DNA of 64,000 bases. Origin: Holothuria scabra (taxonomy: Eukaryota > Echinodermata > Holothuroidea > Aspidochirotida > Holothuriidae). Positions 1 to 10,429 of this stretch are shown here, in pieces. The stretch covers positions 39,588,846-39,652,845 of the forward strand of contig CM074193.1 of the NCBI GenBank assembly GCA_037179385.1, in the 5' to 3' direction. A program made the position numbers and the translations under genes. How positions within the stretch are numbered: position 1 is the first letter of the stretch; each line of letters starts with the position of its first letter. The notes under the pieces are model-generated. The model did not search any database, was not told the DNA's origin, and saw only the letters and a list, made by a program, of their open reading frames with translations.

Positions 1-597
1 TATGTACTGTTGCAAAATGTTTAGCTTAAAGAACGATTTGAAACATTTTCTTCTTTTTCTTGTTGAGGTTCTTGACGGACTTCAGCACAACTTCTTGTCC
101 ATTTGAAAATAATCGTTTGAACTACACTGCGTCTACCTAAACAGGGAAAATAATAACAGCTGCGGTGAATTCTGTTTTAAAATAATAGGGAGATGAGAAC
201 AGACCCTCCCCAAAGTATATGAAAAATGTGAGGTCTCAAGCACTGTAATCCCTTCTGCCAAATTCGTGTAAACCTTATCTCTTAATTGCTTACGCTTTGA
301 AACATACAAACGTTTTCGTTTCCATCCTAACGTTTTTAATCGACGTGGGCTGCATATAAGCACTATGGTCTAGAAAATGACATCTCAGGATGCCTACAAG
401 ACCACATTTAAAATATTTTCCCCCTCCCCCAGCTCGTTGTGGCAGTTGCAGTATTTACACACCGAAATAATGTATTTGCTAGTGGAAATCTAAATATTTT
501 TCTCTAACCGAGATATTGGCTGAGATATCAAACATGCCATTATTATTATTAAAATTTCAATATCCTTGAAAAATATTAAATATAAAGACACTTAAAG
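1..597. other. AT-rich DNA, no gene seen
   Basis: Only short unrelated reading frames occur on both strands, with a C-rich run near 420-431. I find no domain, convincing splice signals or element ends. Confidence 0.6.
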
Positions 598-840
598 GGC
601 AGGAGCAGTCATCCCAAATTGAAGTAGTGTAGTAGGCTGCTCAGTTTCATGAGTGGCTGTTGGGAGTCATGTGACATTGTTTTTTTTTTTCTTCAAATGT
701 AAAATTTACTAGGAATAACTGTTTGCTTTACCTTGAATATGCAATAGTTAAATCATAACATGTAATGAAAGATACTTAGGAGAGAAATAAGACGAAAATT
801 GTGCTATTTATCTTTTTCTTCAAAATAAGTTTGGGGGGGA
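598..840 (+). repeat. Dispersed repeat family E, copy 1
   Basis: This stretch resembles 7470-7710 in the same orientation. Shared landmarks in the same order include GCAGTCATCCCAA, a GTGTA-GTA stretch, TCATGAGTGGCT-like sequence, GTGACAATGTTTTT-like sequence, AAATTTA and a distal AAAACAAGTT-like segment. Divergence is substantial, so this is an old interspersed repeat. The ends are not defined and no inverted ends or target duplications were found. Confidence 0.55.
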
Positions 841-1789
841 CTGCTCTTTACCTTTAATATTCAGTTCTTCTAATATACTGAACTGATGCATTAAAGTATC
901 TGGAAGCCAATGATTAAAAAGGATCATAGACGTCCTTCGTTATTTCACAAGATAGACAAATTAGTTCAGCTACAAGGTCTATTACATGTCACATTAAAAG
1001 CTCTGTAGTCCACTACGCATGCCCGTGGCAGCAATGAACTAGCTACTAACACTTCGCTAGTGAAAAAGTACTTTAAGATATTCATGAAAGAAAGTGCAGC
1101 TGTAAGGAAGCCCATGTGGTGCATATTTCTATCAGCGTGTAGTCTGCAAGTTCACGTAAATATCGTTCTCACTTTAAAAGTGGATATCTAGAATACCGAT
1201 ACCATTTTGGGTATTTGTTCTGATCACTGCTCGAAGTAATTTTAAGCAACCAAAGTGGTAGTCCATAACCATAATAATGACGATGGGAGGGTCCTTGACA
1301 TGTATTCATGATTGGTACCGTGTTTGGTATGGGCTATGAGTCAATTTCATAGTCCTGCTTGCCAAAATTATTTTTGCAGCTTTATGTCTATGCACACACT
1401 TCCAAATGTTCCAGCTTCCTTATGGTGACCCAAGTCTCGAGATCTGTGTAACTAACGTTTTATGAATAGTTTTATGCTTAGGCGACTTAAACATGCTAAA
1501 GGAGGCACATACGCTTTATGCTTAAAATCAAGGTTAAGATCTGATGGACGGGGTTACAAAGGGGGCATTGGAAGGCTATGTATGATTGAAGCAAATCTGC
1601 TAATGTCCATTATGTCCCTTAGAGACGCCACTGATTAATTGTGAAGCGATTTCAAACATGCTAGTAAATTGCGATTTAAGCAGTTTAAGTTTTTGCAATG
1701 TTTAATCCGTTACTGGATCCGAAGGAGCCCGGAGAATGTTGAAATTAGCAGTTTCAAACATCATCAAAGTTTCCTAAATTTGTTTACTG
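841..1789. other. No gene or element recognised
   Basis: AT-rich sequence with no long reading frame and no repeat ends that I can support. A GACGCCACTG string at 1624-1633 resembles the end of the GTGGCGT-ended elements seen elsewhere in the window, but no partner was found. Confidence 0.5.
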
Positions 1790-1797
1790 AGAAAAGT

Positions 1798-2013
1798 ATG
1801 GAACGCCAAAACCGCATCGCCTATGACGATGTACTTCCATTTGGTGGCGTTATTTTACATGAAGATGTTAGTTCAAATGGCCATCTATCCAGGAATGATG
1901 ACGTTCTTCCGTTTTGCGATGTTACCATCGTAAACGGCGTTCGATCAAACGGCGATGTGTACCCAAGACGTGTATCTAAGGCGTGTATCCAAGGCGTGTA
2001 TCCAAGGGGAGTT
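1798..2013 (+). repeat. Left arm of foldback element
   Basis: The arm holds two tandem 72-nt modules starting at 1825 (GACGATGTACTTCC) and 1897 (GATGACGTTCTTCC), then three copies of a 13-nt unit, CGTGTATCYAAGG, at 1969-2007. In one frame both modules encode a DDVLPF-type motif, which is why an open frame of 125 codons (1669-2046) runs through it. I take that ORF as a by-product of module periodicity (72 is a multiple of 3) rather than a gene. Confidence 0.75.
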
Positions 2014-2339
2014 CCTGTTCTCAGGTATACATATTCAGCAAAGTAAAATCAAACCAATCACAATGGTTGTCATATAAAGAGATCTAGGTCTCGCACGTGT
2101 GCGCGCGGTTTCATACTAGTTACTCAATATACTAGGCTAAGTTAGTTACCCACATGTCCCATATGCATGCTTAATAACCTCATACAACCACCTGTGTGCC
2201 CTAGGCAAAACGTTCAAGTTCAACGATCAGACGATGGATGAAATAATTGAATCCCTTCACATCGTAAATGAAGACGAGGTGAAGGAAAACTTTCGGAGGG
2301 AAGCAGTAAGTTTGATCACTCATTGCAATGACTCATTGT
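2014..2339. other. Loop of foldback element
   Basis: Unique sequence between the arms, including an ACGTGTGCGCGCGG stretch near 2094 and the exon-like segment listed separately. Confidence 0.6.
2205..2305 (+). CDS. Exon-like segment inside the foldback loop (unrecognised)
   Basis: A 101-nt segment sits between an acceptor-like CCTGTGTGCCCTAG (AG at 2203-2204) and an exact donor GTAAGT at 2306-2311. Its frame is open from 2141 to a TAA at 2338-2340. The predicted peptide is charged, with a stretch KTFKFNDQTMDEIIESLHIV followed by an acidic, E/N-rich part. Composition is more protein-like than the surrounding random frames. I do not recognise a domain. It could be an exon of a host gene that acquired the flanking inverted arms, a captured exon inside the element, or chance. 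Phase would be 2+99 nt. No partner exon was identified. Confidence 0.25.
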
Positions 2340-2685
2340 AACTCCCCTTGGATACACGCCTTGGATACACGCCTTAGATACACGTCTTGGATACACATCG
2401 CCGTTTGATCGAACGCCGTTTACGATGGTAACATCGCAAAACGGAAGAACGCCATTATTCCTGGGATAGATGACCATTTGAACTGACATCGTCATGTAAA
2501 ATAACGCCACCAAGTGGAAGTACATCGTTATATGTGATCGAACGCCGTTTGAGTTGGTTACGTCGAAAAACGGAAGAACGTCATCATTCCTGGATAGATG
2601 GCCATTTGAACTAACATCGTCATGTAAAATAACGCCACCAAATGGAAGTACATCGTCATATGCGATGGCGGTTTTGGCGTTCCAT
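2340..2685 (-). repeat. Right arm of foldback element, with extra module copy
   Basis: Read on the minus strand from 2685, this arm matches the left arm for module A, diverges in module B, then restarts module A near 2520 and continues through an almost exact module B and the 13-nt repeats. The right arm is therefore about 130 bp longer than the left one and carries an internal tandem duplication, with the inner copy closer to the left arm over module B. Confidence 0.7.
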
Positions 2686-2692
2686 AGAAAAG

Positions 2693-3837
2693 AGCTAGAA
2701 ATCCCCTACCAGGTGGGAGAGTTGGAGCCATTCACATAGAACTATAAAACTATGAAAATTTGACCAGTCTCTGGCTACCTGAGCTACATATATGATTAAC
2801 TAAAAGAAAACGGGAGATGGCGTCTGTTCTGTTCGAGGTCTGAATATTTTAATGAACGGTATTAGAATGAGGGTTAGGTTAGAGGTGGGGGTGCAAGAAC
2901 GTGTTTTGAAACAGAGATGCAGCAACAAAACGTAATCTAATAGTCGGACTTTTTATTAATGTAAGGTTAGGCCTGTGTGACGATGGGTTGCAGGAGACTC
3001 GAGGGCTTGAACCAGGTTAGGATTGAGGTTCACCATGAAGCCATGTATAATTTCAAGTCCTGAAAGTAGAGTTGAAAAGTGGGCAGTCTGTAAAAGATGG
3101 GAAATTCAAAAAAGAAGAAAGACTATAAAAGAATGAGGGTAAGGGAAGGGGCTAAGGAATGGCAAAGCGGAATGTTTATGTCAATTTGTTGCAATTTACA
3201 ATATACATTTCAACATACATAACGCAAGTCGTGATTATTTGAAAAATAGGCCAAAAGCGTATCATATAAACAGCGTGAAAATTAATACCATGTATACTAC
3301 TGAGCTGAAATAGTAATGACCCTGTTACATATTCAGTGCTGTTGTTGAGTCCAACAAGCCAGGTGGGTGGTGCCAGGGTTTGTCCGACGGGGGAGGGGCA
3401 GCATTTCGAAGCCCCGAAAAGGTGATAAGACAGTCCAGTTTGGAGCGCCCGTAGTGCCCCGATACTTTGGGCTTCTTTTCTACAAATATGTAACACACCG
3501 GGGCTTGTTTTGAAGAAAACTTGAGAATTTTGGTAGAAATTCGTTAGCTTATCGAAAGGTCTGTGTTTATCGAAGAGTCTGCAATTCATATGAGCAAAAT
3601 CAGAAAAGTTAAATGGGATACTGAAATTCGTTTGGGGTTACTCATTTCATTGTAAGTCTACCCTCATCTGTGGCAAATATCTGGGGTCACTTATCGGGAA
3701 GAGGGGGCAAATGACCACATTTACTCAGTGAAAATTTCCCTTTCTCCCCACCCCACTCCCGTTTGCAAAGGTTCCACATATTACATCAGAGGCCGAGGGT
3801 TAATTTTTTTTTTTATAAGAAAACTGTGTAAAGCTAG
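2693..3837. other. No supported gene; G-rich repeat-like tract
   Basis: GGGTTAGGTTAG-like strings near 2871 and GGTTAGG strings near 2964 and 3017 are scattered. A 137-codon minus-strand frame (3176-3589) is the longest here, but it crosses G-rich sequence of the dispersed-repeat style and shows no recognisable domain, so I do not call it a gene. Confidence 0.5.
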
Positions 3838-4080
3838 GCCACAGCGTCACCATCCGTTAGCGTGGAGTGTCCAGAAAATTTTGAAAATTGCTACACCTCA
3901 GATGGCCGGAAATAGCATTCCCTGTAGGCTTGTGAATAGATCTAATCAGTTTTTTCTTTGAATTTTCTATTGTAATAACCAGCTCACTTTAACAAAAATG
4001 GGCAGATTAACCAAAGTAGGAAACTACCACATAAAATGTACCTCTACCATACTTGGGGCAAACTTTTTAGTACATGTATA
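3838..4080 (+). repeat. Dispersed repeat family D, copy 1
   Basis: The core reads GAGTGTCCAGAAAATTTTG, then a CCTCAGATGGCCGGAAATAG block, then CTACCACATAAAATGTACC about 130 bp later. The same ordered blocks recur at 14825-15140 (+), 16380-16640 (-) and in part at 19870-20050 (+). Copies differ by many substitutions and indels, and ends are undefined. Confidence 0.6.
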
Positions 4081-4129
4081 GACCTACACCTATCCACTCC
4101 CGGCTTCCCGTATAATCTGACAATTGAAA

Positions 4130-5050
4130 TCATCTCAGAACGTGTTTGCAAGTGTCGCCCAAATCTTCTACCATTTCCGGCAAAGTGTTGACCAAGACTA
4201 TGAAGTGAGACTGACGAGAAGCCGTTTTACAAGCTGCCCAATCGAGTCTCGGTTTTTGTAATCGTTTTAATTTTCCACAAAAATGTCACAATAATGCGTT
4301 GTTATGTGTCAGACAATGTTTTGGAAGGATTGAGACACTCGTATAGGCTCGGTTCCAAAATAGTCACATTTTAAACCTTTTTAGCTTCAGTGCCCATTTG
4401 ATCCTTGTCCGGTTCAATTTCAACCAGATGTTTTTAAAGTACATATAGGAGTTTTCGGAGAAATATTTTACCATTTCGGCCAAAGATTTTTAACACTGCA
4501 TACAATACTTATGAAGTAGAACTGGGGACAAACTGAGGTCAATAGACCTGTAAACCATATAGCCAAACGTCACAAGGGCGACATGGGAAAAGCCCTGTTT
4601 TTCTTTTTTTTTTTGACATTTTCGGGCCCAGTTTTAAGCAATTCATATTTAATAGCCATTTTGGGCATTGTGTCGCGGAAGACTGAAAACCAGCCTGAGA
4701 TGGCTGAAGAATAATTTTTCCTTTTAAGCCATAGGCTTCCCAAGGACGTCGCTTTATTATATTATCTTCACTGTTTTTCATGAAAATGTTAAAAAGACTA
4801 TACTTTTTTTTTTATTTATTTGGACAAATGTCTGAAGGGGTTCAGATCGACCATGTTGGGCATTGTGTTGACTCTGAAGTAAACCTCACGAATAATAACT
4901 CTTTTCCTTTGCCTGCCCGACTGTGTAGCCAAGTCTTGCAATCTTGCTAGCTTTTCATGAAAATTTAACCCTGAATATGGTTTTCCCCTTTTTAAGGCAT
5001 ACTTTTTTTACGATTTCGAGCACGCTTCGCAGTTATTCTTTTAACTAAAA
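4130..5050. repeat. Degenerate local duplications
   Basis: Related segments recur: TACCATTTCCGGCAAAG...CTATGAAGTGAGACTG near 4170 against TACCATTTCGGCCAAAG...TTATGAAGTAGAACTGG near 4468, and TTGGGCATTGTGT near 4662 and 4856. The spacing is irregular and similarity is low. No coding potential is evident. Confidence 0.4.
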
Positions 5051-5564
5051 CAATATCAGAATTCAGTTTTAATACCTCAATGTCTGTCCGAAATTGTCCC
5101 ACATTCCTTTCCGAATTTTAACGTTTGCCTAAGTGTATTGGAAAAATTATATGCAGAAATTTTGAAGAAATTTATTCATTTGCAGAGGAGAACTGAAGGA
5201 TTGGAGTCTTCAGTATTGAAGATCAATGTGCTCAAAATCACTACTGAATTTGGTTGAGGCGTGATGTGTTGTCTTACGGTAAAAATGTGATTTTTTGGGC
5301 CTCTTTTCCACAATTTTGGAAAATCTAAGGCTTATATATTGTAAAAGAAAGTTTCGTAAGGATAATTGGGAATTTTGATCGTCTCCATGAAGTATGGTCT
5401 TCTTTACAGTATAGTCAAAATCTGAAGATCATTGGGAAGGGGTGGGGGTGATTGAAATCTACCGATTTTCCATCTTTTAACGTATGGATGTTTCCGACGG
5501 AATTGAATCTTTTCCCTGACGGGGGCATGGCTCTGGGCTCCCTCCCCTGCTGGCGCAACCCTTG
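5051..5564. other. No gene or element recognised
   Basis: AT-rich sequence. The segment near 5515-5565 (GACGGGGGCATGG ... TGCTGGCGCAACCC) resembles 16133-16210 (GACGGGGGCGGGG ... GCTGGCGCCACCC), suggesting remnants of a shared repeat. Confidence 0.4.
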
Positions 5565-5565
5565 C

Positions 5566-5815
5566 AGTTAGCTCAAGTCCAAGTCCAAACTGGAAAACGT
5601 AAGCTCATTCCGAGTTCAAGCCCAAGTCTGAGTCCAATGAGTGTTCTCTAGTCAACATGTTGAGTGTTGTGCTTCAAATTGGCTGGATTAGGAAATTAAA
5701 ATGGGTCGAAAAAGGGGGCTATAATTGATGTATTCTACTTCGAATCCAAGCGTAGGTCCAATTCCAAGTCCAGAGATCCCTGGTCCTAGTCTGAGTCTGT
5801 CTGAGTCCAAATAAG
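5566..5815. repeat. Degenerate AAGTCC / GAGTCC hexamer-like repeat
   Basis: Two clusters, about 5570-5640 and 5742-5815, consist largely of AAGTCC, AAGTCT, GAGTCC and GAGTCT words in loose tandem, separated by unique sequence. This is a decayed short-period repeat. Confidence 0.6.
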
Positions 5816-7034
5816 TGGACCAAGTTCCGACTGGACGCCGTAAACATATTGTCACAGTGCGATGGGGAAGTTTCAGTAAGAAAGCAGGGATGGAGATTCA
5901 CAAGAGCAAAATTGCCGAAAAGCAAAATGAAAAGAGTGGTATAGCCGAGCATCCTAGGGAAAAGAAAAAAATTGATGAGCACTTAAACAACCTCAGTTGC
6001 ATTCGTGTGTGGGCGACTCTCAGCGCTGACTGGAAGGACTAAAATCAAGAGTTACCTTCTCGGTTGCCGTAAAAAAAGGTCACAGAACCTTTATGCCTGT
6101 TTAACCGGGTCCCCCTCCTCCCAAATCTCATTGGCTAATATACCATACGCTTAGCACTGTACCTAATTAACACTCTTAAATATGAATTTGCAGTCCCTAT
6201 AATTCCCCGAACCCTTGTTGTAAAATGAAAACACCAAACTTGAACAGTTAGCTTACAAGACACAAATACACATTACACACTAATATTGAAACAGTACAAA
6301 TAAAAGGTTCATCCTCTCCAGAACTGGAGCCGTTAAAATATTTCTAGTTGACACAATTTTGACCTTTAAGGTCAATATTCCCCCCCAAAAATATGTGTGC
6401 TTTTTACCATTTCGTTATGGCACATTTTCTTTTATTGTCACTTTTTCTGACAATTTGAAATGTTCAAAGTTTGAGCAGGGAGTTGCGAGAGCTCCCTGGT
6501 TTGAGTAAGGTGTGGATAGGTACAGTTTCTCCAATTTTCTTCTTTGTGTAAGAGAAAGTCTTCACATTTGAGTTAAAATGTTTCAGTACAACATCATGGC
6601 AAAAGTCTCGATGATCAAGATACTAAGGTGCCATAGGAGGGGAATTTGTTTCCACCTTCCTCTAGTCTTTAAGTCAAGTGTAATGATGCCAGTTTTAATG
6701 TTAATTGTAAACTTCGTCAGATGACCTCAGTCACCTTGGAATTGGCAAACATATTGTTCGTTAGAGAAGTGAAGATATTTCGGTACATAGAGCCTACCTA
6801 CAACTTCTGTCATAATGATTTCTGGTGGAAAATTTTGGCCGCATTCGTTACGGTGCGTAGCTTTGTACATTACTTTATACATGTATTTTATGATGGTAAC
6901 TAAAAATAAATAACACTATGAAAATAAAATTTCATGGAAGTATTTTGTACAAGACACTTGTACAAAAATCAGGGGTACATCTTCACCCCTTTTCTGCAGG
7001 GGTACATTAAGGTGTCGTTAGAACGATTAACAGA
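5816..7034. other. No supported gene
   Basis: Frames of 60-94 codons occur (for example 5815-6042 and 6721-6903) but lack recognisable domains or a consistent codon signal. Confidence 0.5.
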
Positions 7035-7060
7035 TGTTGTTGTTGTTGTTGTTGTTGTTT
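7035..7060 (+). repeat. (TGT)n microsatellite
   Basis: About eight uninterrupted TGT units run directly into an eight-T tract. Confidence 0.95.
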
Positions 7061-7469
7061 TTTTAATTTTAAAGGCCCGCTGTTCTCTCACCCCGAACAG
7101 TTCCAATTCTCCTAACCTTCTTACTGAAGCCCCTCCCACGATTGTCTGCAATTCATCCTCAGTCATCCAGATACAATCTCAGATTATTACTTATTACTTA
7201 TTATTATTATTAAGGTGATTATAGAAAAACTCAATTTATATAATCAAAACACTCTCAGTACCATTCATGTTGTGTATTTTTAGCTTTGGTACTCTGCAAT
7301 GTTTGAATAATCTGTCGGTCAAAGAGCTGAGCCAATTGAGAATTTCGGTACCCCCGTACCAAAATTGAAGTTTGGGGTGAAAGGTTTGGCCCTTCAATCG
7401 TTTTCTATCATGAACATTTCCCCAAATTACCAAATTTATCCTGCTCTTTTGTGCACTTCAAACGGACTA
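7061..7469. other. No gene recognised
   Basis: Contains a short TTATTATTATTATTA run near 7198-7212 and otherwise unremarkable AT-rich sequence. Confidence 0.5.
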
Positions 7470-7710
7470 TGCAGTCATCCCAATGTGAATTGTGTACTAC
7501 TGTACTATAGCCGATCTTATTTCGTGAATGGCTCATGAGAATCACTTGTGACAATGTTTTTCTCCCTGAATGGGAAATTTATGAGAAGCTCATTGATTTA
7601 CCTCGGACATGCTATTTTTAAGCCCTGAAATACAAAGAAAGGTTTTTGGAGAAAAAGGGAGGAATTAGTGAGATTTATACCGTTGTTTCAAAACAAGTTC
7701 TTCTTGTGCT
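7470..7710 (+). repeat. Dispersed repeat family E, copy 2
   Basis: Same ordered landmarks as 598-840 (GCAGTCATCCCAA, a GGCTCATGAGAATCAC block, GTGACAATGTTTTTC, AAACAAGTTC). The two copies are 6.9 kb apart in the same orientation. Confidence 0.55.
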
Positions 7711-8198
7711 ATTAACTTCTATTCCATATTTTTTTATTCCTTAATTTAACCTGGCACCGTGACTGTTTCATTCGCATTCAAATTGTTCAACGGTGTGGGG
7801 TTTTAGAACAATTTTAATGCAAAATTTATTCTGCCGCTTAACTCTAAGTTACTACTGACTCCACTCCATGCGTGAGTTAGTTACACTATCATATAGGTGA
7901 ATGCGTGCCCCTGTTCGATGACGATCCTTACACAGTGCAAGTTTCGTCAAGGAAATCACAGGTTATGCAAAGTTTCAGTACTTTATGCGCGAATTCGTCA
8001 TGGTTTGCACTCCATCTCTGAAACATCATTCAAGTTAAAAAGGTTTACCCCCAAAGCACGTCCCATTCCGCATTTAGGCATCCTTAACTGAACAAAAATT
8101 TCTCAAAGCTAAGGAGTTTGCCGGCAGACGCGATATCCCACCTGCTCCCTAACCGCGACACAAAATGTTCCCGAAAAATAACCAGTTACTCGGAGGAA
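7711..8198. other. No gene recognised
   Basis: Short frames only. This is the upstream region of the small ORF at 8199; I see no TATA box or initiator I would trust. Confidence 0.4.
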
Positions 8199-8442
8199 AT
8201 GACACGAGGATATAATAATTTCGCATGTTTGGTGTGCGTTGTGATTGCCGTTACTTATGCGACTAATAATGTTACATTCTCTGGCCCTTCAAAATCTTTT
8301 TCTCAGTAGTCGGACGCGGGAAAAATTCAACAAATGGCAACTTTCCAAAGACTTCCTTCAAGGTGGAAGAATTAAGAAGAAGGCTAAGATCAGTAATAAA
8401 TGTAAATCCTTTGAACAGGGTGTGTGCCCAAAAGCGACATGA
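8199..8442 (+). pseudogene. Small secreted-peptide-like ORF split by a +1 shift (unrecognised)
   Basis: From ATG 8199 (purine at -3) a 36-codon frame begins MTRGYNN and then has a hydrophobic stretch, FACLVCVVIAVTYA, that looks like a signal-peptide core with a small residue at its end. It stops at TAG 8307-8309. The frame one base further on is open from there to TGA 8440-8442 and encodes a basic, lysine-rich tail with two cysteines (KCKSFEQGVC). The break follows TTTTTCTCAG, so it could be an intron acceptor, a one-base insertion, or chance overlap of two unrelated frames. If real, this would be a short secreted protein or the remnant of one. I recognise no family and infer function only from the hydrophobic leader. 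An alternative ATG at 8118 is in frame with the first part. Confidence 0.25.
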
Positions 8443-8674
8443 TTTTTTCATTCATGATTCTGGATTCACAGTCATTTTCCATTTGTGTAGGCCGGATAAC
8501 GATGAAACCATGTACTGCTGAGTGAACAAAAACAAAACTACAGATTCCACAAATTTCAAAAACAAGAAACTTGAAGACTGGAAGATGCTTGAATGCTGAG
8601 AAATATACTGTTATAAGGAGCAAACCCATTCATTTACAAAATTTAAGAATTTAAATAAGACACTTCATATTTGT

Positions 8675-8687
8675 CCCCCCCCCCCCC
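8675..8687 (+). repeat. C13 homopolymer
   Basis: Thirteen consecutive C, directly visible. Confidence 0.95.
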
Positions 8688-8758
8688 AAATTGTCTGTAG
8701 CTAGCAGCACGACCAGTGTATTTCTTATTTCTATTTTCTTTTTTTTTCAATGACGGTT

Positions 8759-8768
8759 GGGGGGGGGG
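8759..8768 (+). repeat. G10 homopolymer
   Basis: Ten consecutive G about 70 bp from the C13 tract. The two could pair as a large stem in single-stranded form. Confidence 0.95.
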
Positions 8769-9188
8769 CATGTTTAACTTCGACCCCTTTGAAAATTTGT
8801 TGCTGCAAAATAGTGCTGCAAGATTTTCACCTTGGCAGAGTTAGTCCTCAAAGTCACGTTGTAGGCTGGTAGTGGTTTAAATTTGTAGTCTTCTATATTT
8901 TTATCTGTTAGCGTTATGGCTTTGCATTAGTGCCCCAACCCACCGAGGCTATATGTGTGTGCAACAACGACATGCCGACAGTATTCTCCAAATCCCTGTT
9001 CCGAGTCCGTTTATGCCCTTCCCCTGTAGCCTATACCACGGTTTGGAATGTCGTTTCGGTAAACACAACCCCACTCTGCATCAGAAATTTTATGTCCATA
9101 CGGGTATTATTTTGTTGTGCCTTTCATATCAGTGATTCTTTCCAACTAATATGGTTTAAAAACAGTAGTGGGGCCAGAAAGTCACAAT

Positions 9189-9204
9189 GGGGGGGGGGGG
9201 GGGG
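9189..9204 (+). repeat. G16 homopolymer
   Basis: Sixteen consecutive G, the longest G tract in the window. Length in the assembly may be inexact. Confidence 0.9.
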
Positions 9205-10429
9205 AGAGAAATATTCCGGCAAATATTTTCGTGCACAGTGCGAGACCGAGTCTAACTTATAGCCACAACTCCTGTGGATGTGGATCCAACGAGAAGTCCC
9301 GGAAGCTCTGCGATTTTAGCATTTCTCTGGATGAAAAATTACGTTGCAGGAGTGGTATAGCTCATTTTCATTTTTCTGTTAACCTAACTCCAAAATCATC
9401 TAACCTGGGGCGGGGTGGGGAAGGAAAAAATCTGCGGGGGTAGATCCCCCCTCGACCCCTCCCTCCTCTCGTAGCTCCGACACGGTAAAGGGATTCTGTT
9501 GCCTCCGGTCTCAGTGACTGCCTCGGTTCACTGACTTCGGTGAAAGTTACCTTAGCTATACTACTATAGCCTACTAGATTGCACTAAGTAAGTTGAATTC
9601 ATTCGGTTGTATTACATCCATTTATTTCTCGCTGCACAGACCACTAGGAATGTCGTGACTAGCCTGACCTGTAACCTATTATTGACTTAGGGGAGCAATT
9701 TTTCACCAGTGTATGCTCCCGTTCGACCTTTCCTATCTTCCCTAAGGTTCAACTAGAGCTGTCAAAAATTGGATTTTCCCGCCTCGTAAAAAAAGAGAAA
9801 CAAATGAGTCACTAGATTATTGTCATGGAATGGATTTCTCTTGCTTCTAAAGGAGGACTATGTAAAACGAATCCTGCCAACAATATTGGAAGTATCTTTC
9901 AGAAAGATCGAAGAATCAGTAGCCAGCCTTGTGATACAAAGCGTAAGTCCCTGAGTATTTACAATTATTGTCTGCCTGGAAAACAAATATTTATGTTCAC
10001 CACAGGGTTAACACAGCATTCAAAAATGACTACTCTTTGCAACTTATGGCCGCCTACAGGCCACAGTTTGAGTCCAGGGTTAGGAATGAATGTCGTACAG
10101 CTTCGGAATCAGAATACCGGTATTCCATTTAGTGATTCTAAAAACAAGTTAAGATTCAAGGGTTAGCGGGGGCATATGCATGCTCCTGATTATTCTTTTT
10201 TTTTCTTCAAAATGTTACTCCTTAATTGACTGAATCAGTAAAGTTATACAAGGTTTGGAGGAGGAACGATTCTTGAGGTAGTAATACTTCCGTGGTTTAT
10301 TGATTTCTACTTCTTTTTTTAAAATGCAAAAATGCAAAATGATAATACTGTCCAGTCCGCCAAGGGCCGCCGAGACTGGGAGGGGGCCTAGAGTGTTTAG
10401 CCCCAGACTTTTTCTCCTGCAGAGCATTT
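9205..10429. other. No supported gene
   Basis: A 113-codon frame (9825-10166, +) has an ATG in fair context but no recognisable domain, no signal peptide and no supporting neighbour. I leave it uncalled. A G-rich then C-rich segment at 9407-9470 resembles other interspersed-repeat remnants. Confidence 0.45.

Larger units (their letters stand above)
1790..2692. mobile_element. Foldback-type element with long inverted arms and 7-bp flanking repeat
   Basis: Two long inverted arms (1798-2013 and 2340-2685) begin with ATGGAACGCCAAAACCGC and its complement. A perfect 7-bp direct repeat, AGAAAAG, lies immediately outside at 1790-1796 and 2686-2692, which reads as a target-site duplication. One unpaired T at 1797 leaves the exact left end uncertain; a TA-flanked reading (TA TGGAACG ... 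CGTTCCA TA) is also possible. The arms carry 72-nt modules and a 13-nt triplet repeat. No transposase is visible, so the element is non-autonomous or its coding part is missing. The superfamily cannot be assigned. Confidence 0.75.

Noticed and set aside
1669..2046. 125-codon ORF as a gene
   Set aside because: It is produced by the 72-nt modules of the foldback arm; the other arm has the same frame on the opposite strand.
3176..3589. 137-codon minus-strand ORF as a gene
   Set aside because: No domain or protein-like composition; it runs through G-rich repeat-like sequence.
9825..10166. 113-codon plus-strand ORF as a gene
   Set aside because: No recognisable motif, no splice or regulatory support, and length compatible with chance in 22 kb of six-frame sequence.
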